NCBI GenBank assembly: GCA_958421655.1
Contig: CATZMG010000075.1
Coordinates: forward strand, 1 to 9,233
Length of the DNA stretch: 9,233 bases
Reading direction: 5' to 3'
DNA from: an uncultured Collinsella sp.
Lineage (GTDB): Bacteria > Actinomycetota > Coriobacteriia > Coriobacteriales > Coriobacteriaceae
Shown here: positions 1-3,863 of the stretch, in pieces
Layout: every line of letters begins with the position of its first letter
Position numbering within the stretch: position 1 is the first letter of the stretch
The notes under the pieces: generated by a model
The model's input: only the letters and a program-made list of their open reading frames with translations
What the model was told of the DNA's origin: nothing
Databases searched by the model: none
Position numbers and translations under genes: made by a program

Positions 1-74
1 ACACGAGGAGGCGCCAGGTTAAACTGAAGGGACTGACCCCGGAGGAGTTCCGGAGCCAGCCCCTTGCGGCGTAG
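1..74 (+). CDS. IS3-family transposase (OrfB), C-terminal fragment
   Basis: In the frame ending with TAG at 72-74 the sequence reads RRRQVKLKGLTPEEFRSQ followed by PLAA and the stop. This matches the usual end of IS3/IS150-type OrfB integrase-like transposases, where a basic stretch is followed by a 'KLKGLTP.E(F/Y)R' segment just after the rve catalytic core. Only about 23 residues are visible because the gene is cut by the window edge. The catalytic DDE residues lie upstream, outside the window. The 38 bases between the stop and the outer end of the element fit IS3-family architecture. The fragment is too short to tell whether the transposase is intact or which subgroup it belongs to. Confidence 0.7.
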   Translation, partial: TRRRQVKLKGLTPEEFRSQPLAA

Positions 75-77
75 TTC

Positions 78-584
78 TTATTTAAGCCGTCCAAGTTTTG
101 GGGTGCAGTTCAGAATAATGCGCGGGTCGTGCTTCATTTTAAAAATGGGGCCAGTGGCCTCGTTTTGGGCCTGCAAGTCCTTGAGCATTTGGTCTGCGTT
201 GGGAACCATGCTGCGGAACTTGTAGATCTTAAACAGGTAGAACGTGCCGTCTTTGCGCACGCGGCCCACGCGCCACTGTGAATATAGGGGGCTGGCGCCC
301 GGGCTCTTTATGCAAATGACCACGCTCAGAATTACCCCGGGAATAAAGAGCAACACCAGGGCTCCGCCGGCGGCGACAATGTCCACCGTACGCTTAACAA
401 CGCGGTAGAGCCTGTGCCCAAGCTCGGGCTTCACGCCGGAGTTGGCACCGCGCAGCATCTTGTACGCTTCTTCGTTTGTAAGGTAATCCCCCGCAGCACC
501 GGCTGCGGCAGTGACGGAATTCGCCGTGGCGGCCGTGCGCGTCTCCCGCGCGCCCTGTGCCATGGTCATCATCGTAGGCTCCAA
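78..584 (-). pseudogene. Initiating polyprenyl-phosphate sugar transferase, 3' end lost to the IS insertion
   Basis: This is a bacterial sugar transferase (Bac_transf, the WbaP/WcaJ/EpsL type), which would transfer a sugar-1-phosphate to undecaprenyl phosphate and so start a surface-polysaccharide repeat unit. Visible parts are an Ala/Thr-rich N-terminus (1-55), a KRTVDIV entry motif, a hydrophobic membrane segment (about 66-92), the hallmark YSQWRVGRVRKDGTFYLFKIYKFRSM (split here as YSQWRVGRVR at 101-110 and FKIYKFRSM at 118-126), and FKMKHDPRI (148-156). Normal members continue with about 50-70 more residues including the conserved DELPQ and GPRP regions; these are missing. After residue 157 the frame enters IS DNA at position 112 and ends after 11 foreign codons at TAA (78-80). 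The start is TTG at 584 behind a GGGGGAGGGG ribosome-binding site; ATG codons at residues 5, 6 and 8 are alternatives. The product is predicted to be inactive. Confidence 0.85.
87..112. repeat. Right terminal inverted repeat of the IS element
   Basis: Read on the minus strand from 112 inward, the sequence begins TGAACTGCACCCCAAAAC and continues TTGGACGG. This is a typical IS150-group terminus with the TG dinucleotide at the tip. It sets the element/host junction between 112 and 113. The partner repeat is outside the window, so the inner limit of the repeat is approximate. Confidence 0.7.
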
Positions 585-638
585 GAGCCCCTCCCCCGAT
601 ACTTTTTTGCTTTCGGTCGTCCGCTTGCGAGCTTGCAG

Positions 639-1184
639 CTAGGCGATCGCTTTTCTGTGGTTGCGCATGACGCGCTGTTCGTTTGAAAGCACCGCAAGGC
701 CAACGCGGGTAGTTATGCGTCGGCCGCACAGGTTGAGCTCCAAAAGGGCAGTGCTCTTGCGTCTGTTAATGGTTTTGATAAGGCCTTCGTGGCCCAGCAG
801 CGGACCTGCCGTCACTACGACCTTGTCACCGTCTTTTAGGGCCTCGCTCATGGGCACAACGCGGTCTCCCCTATGCGTAAAGCCACCAATAAGCTGGACC
901 TCTTCTTTTGCCAGCGGCACAAACTGACCGTCCTGGGATAACACCCTGGCAAAGTCATCCATGCGCAGCAGATACTGTTGCACGGTTCGGGGATCTGCCG
1001 TATCGCAGATAAGATAACCGGGAAAGAGCGGCTTGGTCGTATCGACCCATTCGCCGTGTACCTTGATCTCGGTTTGAAATTGGGGATAAAAGAGCTCCAG
1101 CATGGCGCTCGCCGGCACCAAATGCTCGATGCGCTTGCGCATTACGTCTTCGCGACCGTTAATGACCTGGATCACATACCACAC
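639..1184 (-). CDS. loaP: Specialised NusG-family antiterminator (LoaP/RfaH/UpxY-like)
   Basis: This is a NusG paralog predicted to bind RNA polymerase and promote readthrough of a long polysaccharide operon. It has an NGN domain starting WYVIQV, with the KPLFPGYLI motif at about 51-59, and a C-terminal KOW domain beginning GDKVVVTAGPLLGHEG (about 119-134). The length (~181 residues) fits the family. A housekeeping NusG would normally sit next to secE and ribosomal genes. Here it is the first gene of a transcription unit, 54 bp before an initiating sugar transferase, which is the arrangement of polysaccharide-specific paralogs. The GTG at 1184 is preferred because AAGGGGGTG (1191-1199) then sits at good ribosome-binding distance; a GTG at 1193 in the same frame would add three residues but overlap that site. 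LoaP rather than RfaH is an inference from the likely actinobacterial host. Confidence 0.82.
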   Translation of the reverse strand: MWYVIQVINGREDVMRKRIEHLVPASAMLELFYPQFQTEIKVHGEWVDTTKPLFPGYLICDTADPRTVQQYLLRMDDFARVLSQDGQFVPLAKEEVQLIGGFTHRGDRVVPMSEALKDGDKVVVTAGPLLGHEGLIKTINRRKSTALLELNLCGRRITTRVGLAVLSNEQRVMRNHRKAIA

Positions 1185-1342
1185 GAGCACCACCCCCTTG
1201 CTGTCTTACGTGTGGCTCACGGGGTTTGGGTATGGCTTCGCCAGGGCGCTTGTGCGCGAAGGCGCTCCATATTCAAACCCTGAGCCCAGTTAGACAAGCA
1301 CGTGGCTCTGCCCCACCGTGAACGGTATGTATAAAAGCAGCG

Positions 1343-1385
1343 CTGAGGTTGTAGGCGCGGTTCACAAACTTACCTAAAACCTCAG
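1343..1385 (-). promoter_or_regulatory. Leader hairpin A (13-bp inverted repeat)
   Basis: CTGAGGTTGTAGG at 1343-1355 is matched by CCTAAAACCTCAG at 1373-1385, giving 12 paired positions out of 13 around a 17-nt loop. No T-run follows on the minus strand, so it is not a standard intrinsic terminator. It lies about 160-200 nt before the loaP start. Confidence 0.5.
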
Positions 1386-1442
1386 TTGGCTGCGTGCGAA
1401 CTAGTCAAGCAGATGCAAAACTGGACCGCACGCAAACAGCTG
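1383..1442 (-). promoter_or_regulatory. Leader hairpin B (interrupted inverted repeat)
   Basis: Arms 1383-1398 and 1427-1442 match at 13 of 16 positions. An uninterrupted 8-bp core (TGCGTGCG/CGCACGCA) closes a 28-nt loop. The outer three bases (1383-1385) are shared with hairpin A, so the two structures abut and could compete at their bases. Confidence 0.4.
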
Positions 1443-1469
1443 AAGGACTGCTTCACTTTGGCATACAAG

Positions 1470-1510
1470 CTATTAATGCATCTTATAATTAACGCAATGC
1501 AAATTAATAA
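1470..1510 (-). promoter_or_regulatory. Candidate promoter of the polysaccharide operon
   Basis: This is a sharply AT-rich block upstream of the leader. On the minus strand, one option is TTATTA (1510-1505) with a 17-bp spacer to TATAAG (1487-1482). The other is TTGCGT (1497-1492) with a 16-bp spacer to TAATAG (1475-1470). Neither is a full consensus and they overlap, so only the general location is supported. Confidence 0.3.
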
Positions 1511-1915
1511 CGTCGCATAACTTCTTTATTGGAGCTCGTGGTGTTTCTGGCACCGCCGTTACGGCCGGATGCTGATCGACCCTGCGCTTAGCGACTTGCT
1601 GGAGCCGCGAGCACAGTTGAACTCATGTAACGCTAAGTATCCTAGCACAAGCTGGTAACGAAACTGATTTGGCTTGTGGTGGACAACATATCGTTCATTT
1701 AGCGTGTTCAAGGGTGTTGTTTTGGAATGTTGTTCACATTGATGCAGGTTATTGAGGTATTGGCGGTGATTAGGGGCGTTCCTTAAGCACAAATGGAACG
1801 GCGAGCTGCACTGGTAATTGCGTTAGTCTAACAAACTATGTACAGACATGGGAAATAAATTGTGCAACTTTTTGTTGGCATAGGTGGGGTTTGTGGCGCG
1901 TAGTGTTTTGGCATG
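1511..1915. other. Intergenic stretch with no supported gene
   Basis: This 400-bp stretch lies between the polysaccharide promoter region and the tRNA-Ala terminator. It is more AT-rich than the flanking coding regions. The only sizeable minus-strand open frame (1559-1792) starts at TTG, lacks a convincing ribosome-binding site and shows no domain I recognise. A weak 6-bp inverted repeat (CGTTCC at 1777-1782, GGAACG at 1795-1800) is present. I see no gene, tRNA or IS terminus here. Confidence 0.4.
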
Positions 1916-1946
1916 AAAAAAGGCCTTCGGAATTCCGAAGGCCTTT
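1916..1946 (-). terminator. Rho-independent terminator of tRNA-Ala
   Basis: A perfect 28-nt palindrome (1919-1946, core GGCCTTCGGAATTCCGAAGGCC) is followed on the minus strand by a run of six T (complement of 1916-1921). It begins about 10 nt beyond the tRNA CCA end, which is where a terminator for this monocistronic tRNA would be expected. Confidence 0.9.
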
Positions 1947-1956
1947 ACATTCACGA

Positions 1957-2032
1957 TGGTGGAGACGAGGGGGATCGAACCCCTGACCTCTTGACTGCCA
2001 GTCAAGCGCTCTCCCAGCTGAGCTACGCCCCC
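1957..2032 (-). tRNA. tRNA-Ala (anticodon GGC)
   Basis: The 76-nt gene folds as a full cloverleaf. The 7-bp acceptor stem is GGGGGCG with CGTCTCC and contains the G3:U70 wobble pair, the identity element of alanine tRNAs. The D arm is GCTC...GAGC. The anticodon stem CTTGA/TCAAG encloses CTGGCAG, giving anticodon GGC (reads GCC and GCU). The T arm is AGGGG/CCCCT around TTCGATC. The discriminator is A (1960) and the terminal CCA is genomically encoded (1957-1959). It has its own promoter upstream and a strong terminator downstream. Its 3' end faces the polysaccharide locus. Confidence 0.97.
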
Positions 2033-2045
2033 GTGACGAGGAGAT

Positions 2046-2074
2046 ACTATAGGGGAAGATTCACTGTTGTGCAA
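2046..2074 (-). promoter_or_regulatory. Sigma70-type promoter of tRNA-Ala
   Basis: On the minus strand TTGCAC (2074-2069) is followed after exactly 17 bp by TATAGT (2051-2046). The expected start point at about 2039 leaves a 5' leader of roughly 7 nt before the mature tRNA end at 2032, typical of a stable-RNA gene. Confidence 0.75.
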
Positions 2075-2104
2075 GAAGTTTTTTGGGTTGATCTTCCGCC
2101 TTAC

Positions 2105-2177
2105 GGGTTTTCCTGGGACGGGGCAGAAATAATCACTCTTCGAGCGCTTATTTCTATCCACCGTCCCGATAAAACCC
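2105..2177. repeat. 73-nt three-tier interrupted palindrome downstream of thiN
   Basis: Three consecutive 7-bp arm pairs are nested about one centre: GGGTTTT (2105-2111) with AAAACCC (2171-2177), GGGACGG (2115-2121) with CCGTCCC (2161-2167), and GAAATAA (2126-2132) with TTATTTC (2148-2154). They are separated by small internal loops and close a 15-nt apical loop. There is no clear T-run on either strand, so it is not a textbook terminator. It starts 15 nt after the thiN stop, so it could act as a 3' end or RNA-stability element, or be a small mobile-repeat relic. Confidence 0.6.
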
Positions 2178-2191
2178 TGATGCGATAGACC

Positions 2192-2833
2192 TTACTTGTA
2201 GAGGTAAGCGATGGCGGTGCCGGTGTGGACTTGGATCTTGGCCGTTTCCCTGACCACATTGGATATTCCGGTGTCAGCTAGTAATCCCAAGGGTCTGTGA
2301 TCTAGTTCCCACTCCAAGCCGTGTTCGCTTACCTCGGTGTTGGGGGCAATGGCGATGATGGAAAACGTCTTACCTTCGGCGCCTTCGATGGTCCACGACT
2401 CGCCTGCGTGAAGGACGCGAGCGACCACTTTGTCTTCGGCAATCCAGATGGGAGCATCCTCGTAGCCCGCGAGCAGCCCCAGTACGGAAAGCGCCATATC
2501 CGGACGGCCGCCGGTGGCGCAAGTCGCAACCACTTCGGCACCCGGCCAGCGACGGCGGACCGAATCGAGCGCCAACGCCAGATCGGTATAGTCCTTGTAG
2601 GGGTCGTGGCGCTCAACTTCAAACTCCGTGGCGGCATCCACCAGCGCGCGGCCGGCATCACTCACCGTATCGGCATCCCCCACATACACGTCGCAGCCCA
2701 GTCCCGCGCCCAGTAACGCGTCGAGCCCGCGGTCCACGGCGACAACGTGGTCGCACTCCCCCGCCAGCTGACGTAGCAGACCCGCGCTCGCCACCACAGG
2801 CGAGCCGCAGACCACCAATACGTTGCAAGCCAC
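2192..2833 (-). CDS. thiN: Thiamine pyrophosphokinase-like protein
   Basis: The predicted reaction is transfer of pyrophosphate from ATP to thiamine in the cytoplasm, forming thiamine diphosphate. At 213 residues it has the usual family length. Motifs in order are AVDRGLDALL (32-41), VGDADT (51-56, in place of the usual GDFDS), YKDYTDLALAL (79-89, the K-D-x-T-D motif), TGGRPDM (108-113, where many members have TGGRxDH), and LADTGISNVV (185-194) in the C-terminal thiamine-binding beta-sandwich. The start is GTG at 2833, 9 bp after the stop of the HAD gene, so the two are almost certainly co-transcribed. The ribosome-binding site is weak, which suggests translational coupling. The F-to-A, S-to-T and H-to-M changes in conserved motifs leave some doubt about substrate or activity; the family assignment is firm. 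Confidence 0.85.
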   Translation of the reverse strand: MACNVLVVCGSPVVASAGLLRQLAGECDHVVAVDRGLDALLGAGLGCDVYVGDADTVSDAGRALVDAATEFEVERHDPYKDYTDLALALDSVRRRWPGAEVVATCATGGRPDMALSVLGLLAGYEDAPIWIAEDKVVARVLHAGESWTIEGAEGKTFSIIAIAPNTEVSEHGLEWELDHRPLGLLADTGISNVVRETAKIQVHTGTAIAYLYK

Positions 2834-2842
2834 AGCTCTCGC

Positions 2843-3532
2843 CTATCCCTTAAACGCAAGCACGCGGGCCAGATCCAGGTCCTCATAGCTATCGATAAAG
2901 ATATCGCAGTTGTCACGAACCTCGTCGCGCTCCATGCGACCGAGCGGGTCATAAATACCCACGCGCTTAAAGCCGGCGGTGCCAGAGCTCTTAAGGCCAA
3001 AGACAGCGTCCTCAAACACCCATGCACGCTCAAACTTATGCCCGTGACGCTCCTCTAGGCGTCGCAGCGCCATCTCGTATACGTCGGGGAACTGCTTGGA
3101 GCGCCCCGCCTCGCCCGTGGTGGTAATAAACTCCATGTAGGCATTAAGCCCGGCGCCCGCAAGCGCAGACGTAACCAACTCGGCCGGCGTGGACGTGGCA
3201 ACGCACATGGCAATACCGGCCTCCTGCGCCTGATTCAAAAATGCAAGCAGACCCTCGCGCGGCGGCACCTTGGAATAGCCATCGATCAGGATGTCGCTCA
3301 GCTCGCGATACAGCTCCTCGCCATTTTCACCAATGCCCCAGATGTCGTGGTAGGCCTGGCATTCGTCCTCGAGCGACAAATGCTCAAACTGGGCAAAATC
3401 GTCAACCGTCACGTCAACTCCGTGACGGTGCAATAACTCTGGCTGGGCATAGGCCCAAACGGGGGTGCTATTAACCAGTGTGCCGTCGCAATCGAAAATA
3501 AAAGCAACACTTGAGGCGGCGATGTGGTCCAT
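2843..3532 (-). CDS. HAD-superfamily hydrolase (subfamily IA, phosphoglycolate phosphatase / beta-phosphoglucomutase-like)
   Basis: This is a cytoplasmic Mg-dependent phosphohydrolase or phosphomutase of the haloacid dehalogenase fold. All four HAD motifs are visible. Motif I is FDCDGTL (with nucleophile and acid/base aspartates), motif II is the threonine/serine in CVATST, motif III is the lysine in GRSKQFPDVY, and motif IV is FEDAVFGL. The region between motifs I and II (about 70 residues) is a helical C1 cap, as in subfamily IA. The ATG at 3532 is preferred because AAAGG lies 7 bp upstream; an in-frame TTG at 3553 would add seven residues. It is the first gene of a pair with thiN. The substrate cannot be read from sequence; a phosphatase linked to thiamine phosphates is possible from context only. 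Confidence 0.85.
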   Translation of the reverse strand: MDHIAASSVAFIFDCDGTLVNSTPVWAYAQPELLHRHGVDVTVDDFAQFEHLSLEDECQAYHDIWGIGENGEELYRELSDILIDGYSKVPPREGLLAFLNQAQEAGIAMCVATSTPAELVTSALAGAGLNAYMEFITTTGEAGRSKQFPDVYEMALRRLEERHGHKFERAWVFEDAVFGLKSSGTAGFKRVGIYDPLGRMERDEVRDNCDIFIDSYEDLDLARVLAFKG

Positions 3533-3601
3533 AAACGAGCCTTTCGATGTCAAATGGTAAACAACCTGCTAAAAACGTTTTACCAAACGTCAACCTAACA
3601 A

Positions 3602-3631
3602 TCTAGAAACGCTAATTGGTAAAACTGTCAA
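3602..3631 (-). promoter_or_regulatory. Candidate promoter for the HAD-thiN operon
   Basis: A perfect -35 hexamer TTGACA is read on the minus strand from 3631 to 3626, inside the spacer of the paired TGGTAAAAC/GTTTTACCA repeat. The -10 is poor: TCTAGA at 18 bp or TAGATT at 20 bp. If used, a protein bound to the flanking repeat would directly cover the -35. Confidence 0.3.
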
Positions 3632-3634
3632 GAG

Positions 3635-3666
3635 TTTTACCACAGCAATTCTGCAAGTGGTATAAA
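3635..3666 (+). promoter_or_regulatory. Candidate extended -10 promoter for the glg operon
   Basis: TGGTATAAA at 3658-3666 is an extended -10 element (TG, one base, TATAAA). The -35 region is weak (TTTTAC at 3635-3640, 20-bp spacing), consistent with reliance on the TG extension or on an activator. The predicted start would be near 3673, giving a leader of about 190 nt before glgB. Confidence 0.4.
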
Positions 3667-3752
3667 CATGGCGCTTACCGATTAAACGCACTCGCAAATC
3701 CTCTTTCGTTCATAAAAGTAACGTACAGGTGTTATCGTAGTTTCTGCCGAAA

Positions 3753-3778
3753 GTTCCACCGAGCACGCGAGGTGGAAC
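3753..3778 (+). promoter_or_regulatory. Hairpin in the glgB 5' leader
   Basis: GTTCCACC (3753-3760) pairs perfectly with GGTGGAAC (3771-3778) across a 10-nt loop. A further CGAATC/GATTCG pair (3778-3783 and 3806-3811) follows directly. There is no T-run after it. No known riboswitch class was recognised, so a role in leader regulation or mRNA stability is only a possibility. Confidence 0.4.
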
Positions 3779-3863
3779 GAATCATAGAACTATCGCCGTC
3801 CCTTCGATTCGTGCAGCCTTGGACCTTTCGCATCTAGTCACCAAGGCAACACGCTGCCGCGTC

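Larger units (their letters stand above)
1..112 (+). mobile_element. Right end of an IS3-family (IS150-like) insertion sequence
   Basis: The window begins inside an insertion sequence. It shows the last codons of a DDE transposase (stop TAG at 72-74), a short non-coding tail, and a terminal inverted repeat whose outer end is CA at 111-112 on the plus strand, read as TGAACTGCACCCC on the other strand. TG...CA termini and an end of this type are characteristic of IS3-family elements, particularly the IS150 group. The element lies within the 3' half of a sugar-transferase gene that reads on the minus strand from 584. Its left end, left inverted repeat and the target-site duplication are outside the window, so completeness cannot be judged. 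The family is fairly sure; the exact IS name is not determinable. Confidence 0.8.
1194..1470 (-). promoter_or_regulatory. Long structured leader upstream of the NusG paralog
   Basis: About 280 nt separate the candidate promoter from the loaP start without a supported gene. On the minus-strand transcript it contains, in order, inverted repeat B (arms 1427-1442 and 1383-1398), inverted repeat A (arms 1373-1385 and 1343-1355, 12 of 13 matching, 17-nt loop), and a smaller GC-rich hairpin near the gene (CTTCGC at 1236-1241 with GCGAAG at 1256-1261). Polysaccharide-specific NusG paralogs often act on RNA or DNA elements in operon leaders, so a recruitment or attenuation role is plausible but unproven. 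No canonical RfaH ops sequence was recognised. Confidence 0.45.
3555..3667. promoter_or_regulatory. Cluster of TGGTAAAAC-type half-sites between the HAD operon and glgB
   Basis: Within 113 bp there are five copies of one motif in both orientations: TGGTAAAC (3555-3562), GTTTTACCA (3577-3585), TGGTAAAAC (3617-3625), GTTTTACCA (3634-3642) and TGGTATAAAC (3658-3667). Copies three and four form a perfect 9-bp inverted repeat with an 8-bp spacer. Copy two is preceded by AAAACGTTTT, a CpG-centred palindrome (3573-3582) of the type LacI-family regulators recognise. The motifs overlap candidate promoter elements for both divergent operons. This is suggestive of a regulator's operator array; the regulator is not in the window. 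Confidence 0.5.

Noticed and set aside
639..1193. Housekeeping transcription factor NusG
   Set aside because: There is no secE, rplK or rplA neighbour, and it leads a polysaccharide operon directly upstream of an initiating sugar transferase, which fits a specialised paralog.
1559..1792. 77-codon minus-strand frame in the intergenic stretch
   Set aside because: TTG start, no clear ribosome-binding site, atypical composition and no recognisable domain; not enough support to call a gene.
1823..2161. Minus-strand frame containing GGVAQLGERLTGSQEVRGSIP
   Set aside because: This is the well-known false translation of a tRNA gene; it overlaps tRNA-Ala, its promoter and its terminator.
1913..2188. 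Plus-strand frame containing DEGDRTPDLLTASQALSQLSYAP
   Set aside because: A known spurious translation of the antisense strand of a tRNA gene.
3555..3667. CRISPR-like or iteron array from the TGGTAAAAC repeats
   Set aside because: The repeat is only 8-10 bp, occurs in both orientations and has irregular spacing; it fits operator half-sites better than a CRISPR or a replication origin.
3616..3837. 73-codon plus-strand frame upstream of glgB
   Set aside because: It lies across the operator-like repeats, promoter and leader hairpin, has no ribosome-binding site and shows no domain.
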